This document shows positions 17,586-26,247 of a DNA stretch of 64,000 nucleotides, piece by piece; the first letter of the stretch is position 1, and every line of letters starts with the position of its first letter. The stretch covers positions 609,095 to 673,094 of the forward strand of contig MTMF02000009.1 in the NCBI GenBank assembly GCA_002011125.2. The letters run 5' to 3'. Origin of the DNA: Candidatus Hydrothermarchaeum profundi (GTDB lineage Archaea; Hydrothermarchaeota; Hydrothermarchaeia; Hydrothermarchaeales; Hydrothermarchaeaceae). The translations under genes were made by a program, and so were the position numbers. The notes beneath the pieces were generated by a model that worked only from the letters and a program-made list of their open reading frames with translations, ran no database searches and was not told the origin of the DNA.

Positions 17586-18575
17586 TTATGCATCAGCCAT
17601 GCTGTTTACTTTTCGAAAAATAAGTGCGGTTGCCTCTAGGGTTACTGATAATTCTGTGTCTGGCTTCCATAGAAGATTAGAGGAACACTTAGGACATTTA
17701 TAATCTAACTTAAAAATCTCTTCGAATGATAGTATATAATTATCTTTTTCGCAAATAAAATAGCCATCTTCAATCTCATTTACTAATTTCATAAGTTTTT
17801 CCGCATTTTTTTGGCAAATTTTCTTTAATAAAAATTTTATTCTTTCTCTATTTATTGAACACTTTATATTTTCTTGTTTTAAGGCTATATTGTCAGTATA
17901 CGGGATTTTAATAGAAATAAATCCTTTATCGTAGAGTGAATGTAATATCTCATTAGCCTTTTTAGGGTCCTTCCCAGTTTTTTGGATGAGTTCAGTATAT
18001 TTAATTTCTCGGTCAATAGCCTTCAATATTCTTTTTTCGTCCTCGCTTTCTACTAGTTCAACAATGTCAATAGTTCCCCCGTTTCGGTAGGCATTAAAGC
18101 AGTATTCTAAAAATTTCTTATTAATATTACATTTGGTGGAGATAGTGAAAATTATATCCCTAATTTTCTCTTCTTTCATGGTTTTTATACACATTTTTTT
18201 GCTATGAGCCCTTCTCTCCCTTAGCGGAGTATTTTCCCATTTCTTTAAACTTAAATTCTTAAAATAATCTTTTCCAAAAATTTCTTTCTTTTTTTTGGTC
18301 GCTTGGAGGTGATATTTTAGCTCTTTTTGTCCATCTACAAATACTTCGATATTGTCTTTTATACTTTCATAATCTATTTTAGTTTTTTTAAGAATTATAT
18401 CTAAACTTTTCTTTGGAATCCAATTTGATGTTTTACCTATCCTCCTAAATGTATGGAAAGGTACGCCGCAGTTGGAAGCCGCCATTTTGTGGCTTTTAAA
18501 ATTCTTTACATATCTTTCTTTTATTTCAAACCAAACATCACTATCTTTAAAGTATACCCAAACTTGGGTTGACAT
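17586..18575 (-). CDS. Unknown protein with winged-helix-like and C-terminal zinc-knuckle segments
   Basis: 329 residues, lysine-rich, not recognised as a family. Residues about 20-75 may form a helix-turn-helix (VPFHTFRRIGKTSNWIPKKSLDIILKKT). Residues about 190-240 look like a winged helix (YTELIQKTGKDPKKANEILHSLYDKGFISIKI). Near the C terminus CPKC (YKCPKCSSNLLW) is the kind of zinc knuckle seen in TFE-like factors, but the second ligand pair is lacking. A DNA-binding or transcription-associated role is inferred. It is divergent from the KaiC-like gene across a 64-base spacer that carries a 13-bp direct repeat, so the two genes are probably co-regulated. Confidence 0.6.
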   Translation of the reverse strand: MSTQVWVYFKDSDVWFEIKERYVKNFKSHKMAASNCGVPFHTFRRIGKTSNWIPKKSLDIILKKTKIDYESIKDNIEVFVDGQKELKYHLQATKKKKEIFGKDYFKNLSLKKWENTPLRERRAHSKKMCIKTMKEEKIRDIIFTISTKCNINKKFLEYCFNAYRNGGTIDIVELVESEDEKRILKAIDREIKYTELIQKTGKDPKKANEILHSLYDKGFISIKIPYTDNIALKQENIKCSINRERIKFLLKKICQKNAEKLMKLVNEIEDGYFICEKDNYILSFEEIFKLDYKCPKCSSNLLWKPDTELSVTLEATALIFRKVNSMADA

Positions 18576-18592
18576 TTTCTCAATTATAATTT

Positions 18593-18626
18593 AATTATGT
18601 GCATATACTTGTAAATTATGTGCATA
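18593..18626. repeat. Two perfect 13-bp direct repeats in a divergent promoter
   Basis: AATTATGTGCATA occurs at 18593-18605 and 18614-18626. The start-to-start distance is 21 bases, two helical turns, so both copies face the same side of the DNA. They fill most of the 64-base spacer and overlap the probable TATA regions of both flanking genes. This is the usual geometry of an operator for a cooperatively binding regulator such as a ribbon-helix-helix protein, and one gene beside it encodes such a domain. Confidence 0.7.
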
Positions 18627-18639
18627 AAATTTTTATTCT

Positions 18640-19506
18640 ATGGAAAAATATAAGATATCTATGAAAAAAAAGAGGATTCACACTACACTTAGTGAAGAAG
18701 CGTATAGGATACTTCAAAAATTTGAAGGTGAGGCGGGAGGTAAAAATGCAGTATTGGAAAAAGCATTGCATAATTTAGATAAAACACGTTATAAAGCAAA
18801 AATATCTTTAAGAAGTTTCATATCTACTATCAGAAGGATTGAGAGCGGTACACCCGGATTTGATAACTTAATTGAAGGAGGTATCCCAGAAGGATCTGTA
18901 GTAGTTATTACAGGACCTCCAGGAACCGGAAAAACAACATTTTCTTTACAGTTCCTGAAAAGAGGAGCTGAACTAAAAGAAAAAGGGTTATATTTCTCAT
19001 TTGAAGAAGATGCCGAGCAACTAGTGCAACAGTGTTTTAGATTTGGATGGAACTTAAGCAAGTATGTTGAAGATGGTATAATAGAAATTTTCGGTTTTTC
19101 ATTATTAACTTCCGAAGAAATTGCAGATATTTTGGAGAGTTATAACCCAAAGCGCGTAGTTTTTGATTCTATAAATATTTTTTCAAACATGCAGGATTTC
19201 AGGAAAAGCTCCTCATGGAGGGCGGTTCTTAAAACTTTAAAGAAAAACAAGATTACTAGCTTTATGATAACTGAAAAGCAATATGGTTTAGAGGCCAAGA
19301 GATTCGATAATTTTGATTTTATGGGAGATGGCCTAGTCTTTATGGACAGAGTTGTAAGTGAAAAAGAGGATATCTTCTTAATTGCTGTAAAAAAGATGAG
19401 AGGTACTAAAATAGATGGAAGACCAAAACTTTTCAGGTTTAGTGAGAAGGGAATTGAAGTGAGTGACATATCCCCTATAGGTTTTACGATTTTCAAAGTC
19501 GGATGA
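18640..19506 (+). CDS. Ribbon-helix-helix + KaiC/RecA-like ATPase fusion
   Basis: 288 residues. The N terminus (about 11-45, KRIHTTLSEEAYRILQKF...) fits a ribbon-helix-helix DNA-binding domain. It is followed by a KaiC-type RecA domain beginning RRIESGTPGFDNLIEGGIP. Walker A is GPPGTGKTT at 92-100, and the Walker B strand is VVFDS at 173-177. KaiC-like archaeal proteins are ATP-dependent signalling or regulatory proteins, some controlling flagella or phosphorylation circuits. The fusion suggests an ATP-responsive transcription regulator. The adjacent 13-bp repeats could be its own operator. Function is inferred from domains only. Confidence 0.8.
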   Translation: MEKYKISMKKKRIHTTLSEEAYRILQKFEGEAGGKNAVLEKALHNLDKTRYKAKISLRSFISTIRRIESGTPGFDNLIEGGIPEGSVVVITGPPGTGKTTFSLQFLKRGAELKEKGLYFSFEEDAEQLVQQCFRFGWNLSKYVEDGIIEIFGFSLLTSEEIADILESYNPKRVVFDSINIFSNMQDFRKSSSWRAVLKTLKKNKITSFMITEKQYGLEAKRFDNFDFMGDGLVFMDRVVSEKEDIFLIAVKKMRGTKIDGRPKLFRFSEKGIEVSDISPIGFTIFKVG

Positions 19507-19509
19507 AAT

Positions 19510-19914
19510 TTAGATTGTTGAGGGTGCTAGCCAATCAATAAGTTTGTCTATTTCCTTATCTCTAATCTCTACTCTTATTGACCCTAAAAGGTGAGATTTT
19601 GAAATATCATCTTGGGAAGTCTTTAAAAAATTAACAATACCCATATATGCAGCTTGCTTATTAAGTTCAAAGACGACTTTTTCTTTGTCTATCGAGGATT
19701 TTAAAATTTTTCTCGCTGAATCTAGGATATACTGGCTACGTATTAAGCTATAAAGTTTATTTAAACTTTTTTTGTTTTTTGCAGAACCAATAACAGATGT
19801 TTTGCCGTCTTTTTTCACAAGTTGGACTTCTAAATCGAATAAATTTGAAACTGCTTTCTTAACTCTCTCAGGATCCTCAGTAGGAAAAAGCTCTGCACTA
19901 ACTATGACTTCCAT
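19510..19914 (-). CDS. UPF0201 family protein (COG1325, possible exosome-associated RNA-binding protein)
   Basis: 134 residues. It begins MEVIVSAELFPTEDPERVKKAVSNLF and continues with IRSQYILDSARKIL, both features of UPF0201. The family is archaeal and sometimes listed as a predicted exosome subunit or RNA-binding protein because of its fold and gene context; biochemical proof is lacking. It stops 3 bases after the KaiC-like stop on the other strand and starts 63 bases from the DUF1512 gene, which is divergent. Confidence 0.88.
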   Translation of the reverse strand: MEVIVSAELFPTEDPERVKKAVSNLFDLEVQLVKKDGKTSVIGSAKNKKSLNKLYSLIRSQYILDSARKILKSSIDKEKVVFELNKQAAYMGIVNFLKTSQDDISKSHLLGSIRVEIRDKEIDKLIDWLAPSTI

Positions 19915-19936
19915 ATAAAAAGCTTGATAAAGGCAA

Positions 19937-19973
19937 TTTTATATATTTTGGTGGATTTCATTTGATAAGGTGA
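19937..19973 (+). promoter_or_regulatory. Promoter and SD of the DUF1512 gene
   Basis: TTTTATATA at 19937-19945 is a good archaeal TATA box about 33-41 bases before the ATG. AAGGTGA at 19967-19973 is the ribosome binding site, 4 bases before the ATG. Confidence 0.65.
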
Positions 19974-19977
19974 AAAA

Positions 19978-21207
19978 ATGTTAAATGTCGAACAATCTTG
20001 GGTAGGGCAAGCAGTCTGGATGGCTTTATTTTTCGTATTTATAATGATCTATCCTAAGTATCTATTATACAGAATGATAGCGGATATGGAGGAAGTCGCG
20101 GCAACCTTGGAAGAATATACTAAAGATGCTATTAATCTTATCATCGAATCCGCAAAAAAAAGAGGTAAACCCGAGGGGGATATAAGGAGAACTGTAGAAA
20201 ATGCCATGGAATTTTTCTTGATACCTCCTGTTGACTTAGACCCGTATGGGATATTAGTCAAAGTAGAACATCTAGTGGATAAGGCAGAGGATAGGTTTAA
20301 CTCTATTGCTGAATCAATAGCTCCAGAAGCAGATTCGGTCTGGAAATCTAACATAGTTTCTCTAGTTAAAGGCGGAGTTGGATTAAACAATATCGCTAAA
20401 ATCGTTCGCCATTATGTGGAGTTTGTTAAGAAGTTCAATAACCTCCAAATGGCTATGATTATGCAGATGCAGCTTCCTATAATAAAGAAGATAGCTAAGG
20501 CACAGAAAAAAGGGATCGAAGCTATCTCTGAGGGCAAACCTATTGGAGATGGGGTAGGGCCTCTAGTTGCTGCTACCCTGGTAAAGGACGGTAACTCCTA
20601 CGAAATAGCTAAGGATGTAATATGTAGCGAGGTAAATATTGACAGCAAAAAAGTTTATGTAATAAAGGCGAATGGTCCTGGAGCTAATCTAGGTAAATTG
20701 GGAGATGCTGTAAAAAAGCTATGTGAAAAAAACAATGTAGCGAAAATAATTACAGTAGATGCTAGCTTAAAGCTTGAAGGAGAAAAAACGGGTAAAGTTA
20801 CGGAAGGTATCGGTGCTGCAATTGGGGATCCTGGTCCAGAGAAAGCCAAGATGGAAGAGATTGCTGCAAAGAAAAATATTCCACTAGAAGCTTATGCGAT
20901 TAAAATGTCCCTTGAAGAAGCTATTTCTCCAATGACGAAGGATATAGGCGATGCTGTACCTCGGGCTGTGGAATTTATCGAAGATAGTATAAAAAGGGCA
21001 AAGAGCGACAGCGGTGTTATTGTAGTGGGGGTTGGAAATACATGCGGCATTGGAAATTCTTATAGTTCGGTAAAAGACCTACAATTGCCTGAAAAGGAGG
21101 AAGAAGAAGAAAAGATTCCTACCATAGATAGATTTATCAAAACTTTAGTGAAGAAACCGAAAAAACCTGAGGAAAAGCCGCAAGAGAAAGTAAAGGTAGG
21201 CAACTAA
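19978..21207 (+). CDS. DUF1512 archaeal membrane-anchored protein
   Basis: 409 residues. One N-terminal membrane helix (about 10-30, WVGQAVWMALFFVFIMIYPKYLL shortened) is followed by a long soluble part. In it, a helical region (30-190) precedes a domain with KVYVIKANGPGANLGKLG, TVDASLKLEGEKTG and VVVGVGNTCGIGNS segments, and a charged Lys/Glu/Pro tail. This matches my recollection of DUF1512, a family restricted to archaea with no established function. The glycine-rich strands suggest nucleotide or peptide binding. It has its own promoter and is followed closely by a membrane protease gene. Confidence 0.8.
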   Translation: MLNVEQSWVGQAVWMALFFVFIMIYPKYLLYRMIADMEEVAATLEEYTKDAINLIIESAKKRGKPEGDIRRTVENAMEFFLIPPVDLDPYGILVKVEHLVDKAEDRFNSIAESIAPEADSVWKSNIVSLVKGGVGLNNIAKIVRHYVEFVKKFNNLQMAMIMQMQLPIIKKIAKAQKKGIEAISEGKPIGDGVGPLVAATLVKDGNSYEIAKDVICSEVNIDSKKVYVIKANGPGANLGKLGDAVKKLCEKNNVAKIITVDASLKLEGEKTGKVTEGIGAAIGDPGPEKAKMEEIAAKKNIPLEAYAIKMSLEEAISPMTKDIGDAVPRAVEFIEDSIKRAKSDSGVIVVGVGNTCGIGNSYSSVKDLQLPEKEEEEEKIPTIDRFIKTLVKKPKKPEEKPQEKVKVGN

Positions 21208-21244
21208 TTATAGGGGAGTTTATAGAGAGCTATCTTTAATTATT

Positions 21245-22093
21245 ATGAGCAAACAAGTAACCCTACTTATAATATTATTAATGTTTTCTATTACCCAGTT
21301 GCTTGGAACTTTTTTTCAGCTCACTATATTTGAAATAGAGAAACGGGATAATCCGCATTTTACAAAGCAGACTTCTGAAAGTCTGTCACCATATAGAGGT
21401 TCTAATATACCTCTTTTCCTATTGCCGATAGCTTTTGTTATTATGCTAAACGTATACCTTTTCCTCTTCAGATTTTCTTTGATATTGAAGTTAGCTAAAG
21501 CCTACATTTACATCTTTTCAATAATATGTTTCGCTATCACAACGCAGATAATCGGAGCCTATATACTCACACCCTACCTTCAAAACATCAATCTAATATT
21601 ATCGCTATTAGTGCCATCTTTCCTACTAGTTTTAGGTAAATTAAAAAACATAGTAAATAACATATTAGGGATAAGTCTCTGCGGTATTACAGGTAGTTTT
21701 TTGGCTTCTTTTTTTACTGTAAATAGCATGTTGGCGTTGTTAGGTATTATTTCTTTTTTAGATTATTATTTTGTTATCCGTGAAAAGAAGATTCCTAGAA
21801 TAGTTGAAACTTTGAGTGATTACGAAATACCTCTCGCAATAAGTTACTCCTCAAAGTCGATAGAATACCAGCTTGGGTATGGGGATTTAATTTTTGCTAC
21901 AGGTATTACGGTAGCTTTTTTTATAGATATAGATTTATTATCGGCTATTAGGACTATAGCATTTACTACGCTTTTTCTAATGCTCTATATAATTTCGTTA
22001 TCCAAGAAAGAAGGAGGTAAACCTTATCCAGCGATACCAGCCATATTCGCTGGTGGAGTAGTTAGCGCTATTTTTGGCGTGCTGCTGCTCTAA
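21245..22093 (+). CDS. Presenilin/signal-peptide-peptidase-like intramembrane aspartyl protease
   Basis: 282 residues with about eight or nine hydrophobic helices. The catalytic pattern of the A22 family is recognisable. D173 lies in a membrane helix (SFLDYYFV, the counterpart of the YD motif), D214 in LGYGDLIF is the GxGD motif, and PAIPA at 262-266 stands for the PAL motif near the C terminus. Archaeal members cleave substrates inside the membrane, probably signal peptides or membrane anchors. The YD motif is altered (LDYY), so activity is likely but not certain. It is convergent with mvhD and overlaps it by 26 bases. Confidence 0.72.
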   Translation: MSKQVTLLIILLMFSITQLLGTFFQLTIFEIEKRDNPHFTKQTSESLSPYRGSNIPLFLLPIAFVIMLNVYLFLFRFSLILKLAKAYIYIFSIICFAITTQIIGAYILTPYLQNINLILSLLVPSFLLVLGKLKNIVNNILGISLCGITGSFLASFFTVNSMLALLGIISFLDYYFVIREKKIPRIVETLSDYEIPLAISYSSKSIEYQLGYGDLIFATGITVAFFIDIDLLSAIRTIAFTTLFLMLYIISLSKKEGGKPYPAIPAIFAGGVVSAIFGVLLL

Positions 22094-22499
22094 GAGGGCT
22101 TGGACCTATTTTCTTAATAGTATTAGTAAATTCCTTTACGATAGTAGCAAACTTCTCTCCCTCCGCTGCAGAAACCCAATCGAGCATCAGTCTCTCTTTT
22201 TCAATACCCATATTCTCAAGGATTTCGTGTACGAGGGTCACTCTTCTCTTTGCTTTATAGTTTCCTGCTACATAGTGACAGTCACCAGGATGGCATCCTG
22301 CTACCATAACTCCATCTGCACCCTCTGAGAAAGCTTTTAAAATAAACTGAGGGTCCATCCGCGCCGTGCACATCACTCTTATTGCCCGGATAGATGGGGG
22401 ATACTGGATCCTGCTGGTACCTGCTAAGTCCGATCCGGCGTAAGAGCACCAATTACACAAGAAAGCCAAGATTTTAGGTTCAAACTCTGCCATTTTCAA
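22068..22499 (-). CDS. mvhD: MvhD/FrhD-type iron-sulfur electron-transfer subunit
   Basis: 143 residues resembling the delta subunit of F420-non-reducing hydrogenase. Its conserved cysteines hold a [2Fe-2S] cluster: [12 protein letters not shown] at the N terminus, VMCTARMDP, and GCHPGDCHY. In methanogens and sulfate reducers MvhD passes electrons into HdrA for flavin-based bifurcation. The ATG overlaps the hdrA stop by 4 bases, so it is made together with HdrA. No hydrogenase large or small subunit is nearby, so the electron donor is not defined. Confidence 0.92.
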   Translation of the reverse strand: MKMAEFEPKILAFLCNWCSYAGSDLAGTSRIQYPPSIRAIRVMCTARMDPQFILKAFSEGADGVMVAGCHPGDCHYVAGNYKAKRRVTLVHEILENMGIEKERLMLDWVSAAEGEKFATIVKEFTNTIKKIGPSPLRAAARQK

Positions 22500-24454
22500 T
22501 CTTCCTTGAATGCTGCATGAATCATAGCCATTATTTGATTATCACTAAAATGCTTTATTTGCATCGCTCCAGTGGGACATGCTCCTGCACAACCTCCACA
22601 TCCTTTGCATAAGGCTTGATTAACCCTCGCTTTTCTTTCCACGATCTGAATTGCACCAAAGTCACAGACTCTTTCACATATCCTACATCCGATGCATTTC
22701 TCAGGATCAGCCTCAGCTAATATAGGCTCTATTTCTACTTCTCCCTTAGACATGGGAATAGCAGCTCTAGCTGCAGCGGCACTACCCTGTGCTACAGTAT
22801 CAGGAATATCTTTAGGCCCCTGTGCAGTCCCCGCTAGAAAGACTCCCTCTGTTAGGGTATCTATGGGCCTTAATTTTGGATGAGCTTCCAAAAAGAAGCC
22901 ATCTGCACCTCTTGATATACGCAGGATTTTTTGAAGCTTTTCTGCATCCTTAGGAGGTTCCATACCCACTGAAAGAACTACAAGATCGAGATCGACTTCT
23001 ATAGTTTCTCCTAACAAAGTGTCTTCAACTCGCAGTATTAAGTTCTTAGTTTGTGGGTCCTCTAATATCTCTCCAGGACGCCCTCTTATAAATTTTATAC
23101 CGTATTCATCTTGAGCAATTTTATAAAACTCTTCATAGCCCTTCCCAAAAGCTCTGATATCCATATAAAATATGTAGATATCAGTTTCAGGATGCTTCTC
23201 CTTGTATAGCCTAGCATTTTTTATGGCGTACATGCAACAAACTCTTGAACAGTATTTATTAGTCGCTTCATCTCTAGAGCCTACGCACTGGATAAAGCCT
23301 ATGCTTTTAGGCTCTTTCCCATCAGATGGTCTGAGAAGCTTTCCACCTGAAGGACCTGAAGCATTTATGAGCCTCTCAAATTCTAGACCATTTATGACAT
23401 TGTCGTATATCCCATACCCATATTCCTCTTTTCTCCGAGCATCAAATATATCAAAGCCAGTAGCAACGATAATTGTGCCAACCTCGATCTCTATTTCTTC
23501 TGGTCCAGAGTCGAAATTAATAGCGTCAGGATCACATACATTCAGGCACATTCCGCATCCTACACAATTTTCTTGGTCTATAGTATAAATGAGAGGTACT
23601 GCCTGTGGAAAGGGTACGTAGATGGCTTTCCGTGTGCCTAATCCTAGATCAAATTCGTTTGGCACTTCAACAGGGCATACATCAGCGCAAATCCCGCAAC
23701 CTGTACAGTCATCTGTCACGAAACGCGGTTTCTTCTCTACTTTAACCTTAAAGTTTCCTATGAAACCGTCTATTTCTTTAACCTCTGAGTACGTAAGTAA
23801 TTCAATATTTGGATGTCTTGCTACATCTACCATCTTTGGAGTTAGGATGCAAGCCGAGCAGTCCATAGTTGGGAAGGTTTTATCTAGCATGGCCATTTTT
23901 CCGCCTATTGTCGGGCTCTTCTCCACTAAATAAACCTTAAACCCTTGATCAGCAAGGTCTAAGGAGGCCTGAATACCAGCTATACCCCCACCAATCACTA
24001 GTGCCTTATCTGTTACTTTTACTTTCGGTTTTTCTAAAGGCTCCAATAGCCGGGCCTTTGCTACCGCCATCCTCACTAAGTCTTTTGCTTTCTCCGTAGC
24101 TTTTTCGGGCTCTTTCATATGGACCCAAGACGAATGTTCTCTAATGTTAGACATCTCCATCAAGAAAGGATTAATGCCCGCTTCTTCGCATGCCGCTCTA
24201 AAAGTAGGCTCGTGCATTCTAGGAGAACATGCGGCAACTACTATCCTATTAAGATTATGTTCTTTTATGTCTTTTATTATCATTTCTTGCCCAGGATCTG
24301 AGCACATATATTTGTAATCCTTCGAAAGGACTACGTTCTTTAGTGTTCCAGCATACTTGGCGACCTCTTCAACATCAATCACTCCAGCGATGTTTATGCC
24401 ACAGTGGCAAATATAAACTCCTATCCTTGGTTCTTCCTTATTTCCCTCTACCAT
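22496..24454 (-). CDS. hdrA: Heterodisulfide-reductase subunit A (HdrA), FAD and iron-sulfur protein
   Basis: 652 residues, the normal HdrA length. The FAD-binding Rossmann motif is GGGIAG at 155-160. Two ferredoxin motifs lie at C250/C253/C256/C260 and C297/C300/C303/C307, and two more near the C terminus ([22 protein letters not shown]). The N-terminal CHC and the [10 protein letters not shown] motif of the HdrA-specific cluster region are also present. HdrA bifurcates electrons between ferredoxin and a disulfide or quinone-side acceptor. Only mvhD follows; hdrB and hdrC are not in the window. AAGGTG (complement of 24460-24465) lies before the ATG. Confidence 0.95.
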   Translation of the reverse strand: MVEGNKEEPRIGVYICHCGINIAGVIDVEEVAKYAGTLKNVVLSKDYKYMCSDPGQEMIIKDIKEHNLNRIVVAACSPRMHEPTFRAACEEAGINPFLMEMSNIREHSSWVHMKEPEKATEKAKDLVRMAVAKARLLEPLEKPKVKVTDKALVIGGGIAGIQASLDLADQGFKVYLVEKSPTIGGKMAMLDKTFPTMDCSACILTPKMVDVARHPNIELLTYSEVKEIDGFIGNFKVKVEKKPRFVTDDCTGCGICADVCPVEVPNEFDLGLGTRKAIYVPFPQAVPLIYTIDQENCVGCGMCLNVCDPDAINFDSGPEEIEIEVGTIIVATGFDIFDARRKEEYGYGIYDNVINGLEFERLINASGPSGGKLLRPSDGKEPKSIGFIQCVGSRDEATNKYCSRVCCMYAIKNARLYKEKHPETDIYIFYMDIRAFGKGYEEFYKIAQDEYGIKFIRGRPGEILEDPQTKNLILRVEDTLLGETIEVDLDLVVLSVGMEPPKDAEKLQKILRISRGADGFFLEAHPKLRPIDTLTEGVFLAGTAQGPKDIPDTVAQGSAAAARAAIPMSKGEVEIEPILAEADPEKCIGCRICERVCDFGAIQIVERKARVNQALCKGCGGCAGACPTGAMQIKHFSDNQIMAMIHAAFKED

Positions 24455-24484
24455 TTAAGCACCTTCATTATCAGTCATTCAAGA

Positions 24485-24499
24485 TTTTTTATAAATATT
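24485..24499 (-). promoter_or_regulatory. TATA region of hdrA-mvhD
   Basis: On the minus strand the AT block complementary to 24485-24499 (AATATTTATAAAAAA) lies 31-45 bases before the hdrA ATG and is the best TATA candidate in the 71-base spacer. Confidence 0.5.
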
Positions 24500-24525
24500 A
24501 CTGTCTATAAAAAATTTAGAAAATC

Positions 24526-25257
24526 CTATTTCTTCTCTAATCTTAAAGATATAGTTATCCTATATATTTTCTTTCCATTTTTATCGATACCGCTCAATGT
24601 TGGCGATATCTTTAACTCTCCTTCATATTTTTTCTTAAGAATTTTAGCTATTTTTTTAGCTACTTTTGATGAACCAAAATAGATGTCAATTCCTTTTTTA
24701 AGTTTTTTGACTTTTGTGATGAATGCTTTGCTCTCTTTTTTAGCATAAGCATCAGTAATCTCTTCTACTTCTTCTAAGATGCCAATAGGAATTTCGTTCC
24801 TTATCTGTAAAATAGCTTCGTAGTAGCCTCCATGCATTCGGGAACAATCTTTGCACAGCTCGGTTATCACATTTACTTCTATATTCTTTGAGTCTTCAAA
24901 GGTTTCTCCTTCAATGCATCCTTTAACTCTAAGCAGCAGTGATACTTCATATCTATTCTTTGATTTCTGCTTTATTTTCTCTACGCTTATTATTTGCTCC
25001 GGGTCCTTCAGATCTAATATAGTTATAGAATTTTGTAAAGAGACTATAGATGCGCTTTCCAGCACTTCTCCTAGTTCGTTACCGATATATTTCCAATTTC
25101 CCTTTTCATAATATCTTAGGCAATTACCACATATCTTTACTTCTATTTTATTCGGAACCCTTAGAATCTCTTTTTCCTTTATAAAACAGTCAAAGCATTT
25201 ACCTTCTACTAAATTGTTAGTAATTTTTCCACAGATATAACAAAAACGTTTTGGCAT
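24526..25257 (-). CDS. NMD3-type ribosomal subunit protein, archaeal
   Basis: 243 residues with zinc-binding CxxC pairs: C6/C9 (FCYICG), C21/C24 (KCFDCF), C43/C46 (ICGNC) and a later CKDC with a following MHGGYYEA motif. This is the N-terminal NMD3 zinc domain plus an OB-like part. In eukaryotes NMD3 is the 60S export adaptor; the shorter archaeal protein probably acts in late large-subunit assembly. The gene is 4 bases from the DUF424 gene and lies in a run of information-processing genes. Confidence 0.88.
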   Translation of the reverse strand: MPKRFCYICGKITNNLVEGKCFDCFIKEKEILRVPNKIEVKICGNCLRYYEKGNWKYIGNELGEVLESASIVSLQNSITILDLKDPEQIISVEKIKQKSKNRYEVSLLLRVKGCIEGETFEDSKNIEVNVITELCKDCSRMHGGYYEAILQIRNEIPIGILEEVEEITDAYAKKESKAFITKVKKLKKGIDIYFGSSKVAKKIAKILKKKYEGELKISPTLSGIDKNGKKIYRITISLRLEKK

Positions 25258-25261
25258 AATT

Positions 25262-25558
25262 TTACATGATTGCCATTTGGGCGTGGGATACTCCTTTGAT
25301 TTTCAATACGTTTTCTGAGTCAATTATTCCTTCTTCAATGGCTAACTTCACTATATTATTGCCTACTAAATTTGCAATCGTTGCAGTCGATAAATGATGA
25401 CGCATCTCTTCTTCTCCTACTATCTCTCCACCATAAAATTCCTCTGTAATTTTGAGGATAAGTTCTCCATCCTCCAGAATCTTTCCACACAAATCCTTAT
25501 CACACGCTGCTACGATTATTTCGTTTTCGACTCTATATATCTTAGTATAAAATTTCAT
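25262..25558 (-). CDS. DUF424 family protein
   Basis: 98 residues. The sequence (FYTKIYRVENEIIVAACDKDLCGKI..., then HHLSTATIANLVGN...) matches the small archaeal DUF424 family. It has two nearby cysteines (AACDKDLC) and no known function. The family usually sits with translation or replication genes; here it lies between NMD3 and the RPA-MCM pair on the same strand, which supports an information-processing role by association only. Confidence 0.8.
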   Translation of the reverse strand: MKFYTKIYRVENEIIVAACDKDLCGKILEDGELILKITEEFYGGEIVGEEEMRHHLSTATIANLVGNNIVKLAIEEGIIDSENVLKIKGVSHAQMAIM

Positions 25559-25587
25559 AAATGCGGCCTGCTTTAAATTCTATTAAA

Positions 25588-26247
25588 CTAAATTTTCTTA
25601 AACCTGCCAATTTTAGGCTCGTATATCTCTCCATCACCCATAAGTTCTCCCAAAACTTCTTCAAGGTCTTCGTCATTAAGATTACTTTCATTCAACAAAG
25701 TTATATATTTTACTCCCTCTCCCTCATCTAGTTCTTCTATTAAATTCAAAACAAGCATTTTTTTATCAGTTATAGCAGATTCCTCTTCAATTTTCTCAGA
25801 CACCTTTTCATGCTCACTTTTTTCTTTTTCCCCTCCTAACTTATGAACTTTTAAAAGTAACTCAAGTTTTCTAACTAGCTCCCAATTAGGGTCGTCTATT
25901 TTTCGAACAGACTCAACATTAATGTATTTTTCACCCTCGTATTCTTTTATTTTACCAACTATATCTACAATATCCCCCTCATTCACATTTTTGACAAATT
26001 CCACATCGCCCCTAAAAGCTCTACACGCTATCGTGTCAGTACCGTCGTCCAAGGTTAAAGCTCCAAAATTTTCTTCTTCATTTATATATTTTGATACTAC
26101 TGTGCCCATAATCCTAACTCTTGAAATTTCTTCTCCTAAAGGCGTAATTAAAAGATTTGGATCAAGCCTACCCTCGCCTTTGATAAAGTCACCGCCGATT
26201 ATATCTTTTATTCTAACTTTTGAGGCTATGCTTCTCTGCAATACCAT
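25588..26247 (-). CDS. RPA32-like single-stranded DNA-binding protein (OB fold + winged helix)
   Basis: 219 residues. An OB-fold domain occupies about 40-120 (RIMGTVVSKY...FGALTLDDGTDTIACRAF...EGDIVDIVGKIKEYEG), a flexible charged linker spans about 135-165, and a C-terminal winged-helix part covers about 165-219. The layout is that of the COG3390/RPA32-like archaeal proteins that work with RPA in replication and repair. The start abuts the MCM stop with no spacing, so the helicase and the ssDNA-binding protein are made from one mRNA. Confidence 0.88.
   Translation of the reverse strand: MVLQRSIASKVRIKDIIGGDFIKGEGRLDPNLLITPLGEEISRVRIMGTVVSKYINEEENFGALTLDDGTDTIACRAFRGDVEFVKNVNEGDIVDIVGKIKEYEGEKYINVESVRKIDDPNWELVRKLELLLKVHKLGGEKEKSEHEKVSEKIEEESAITDKKMLVLNLIEELDEGEGVKYITLLNESNLNDEDLEEVLGELMGDGEIYEPKIGRFKKI

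Noticed and set aside
22496-24454. Selenocysteine or missing cysteine in HdrA
   Set aside because: All expected cysteines are encoded as Cys and there is no in-frame TGA.
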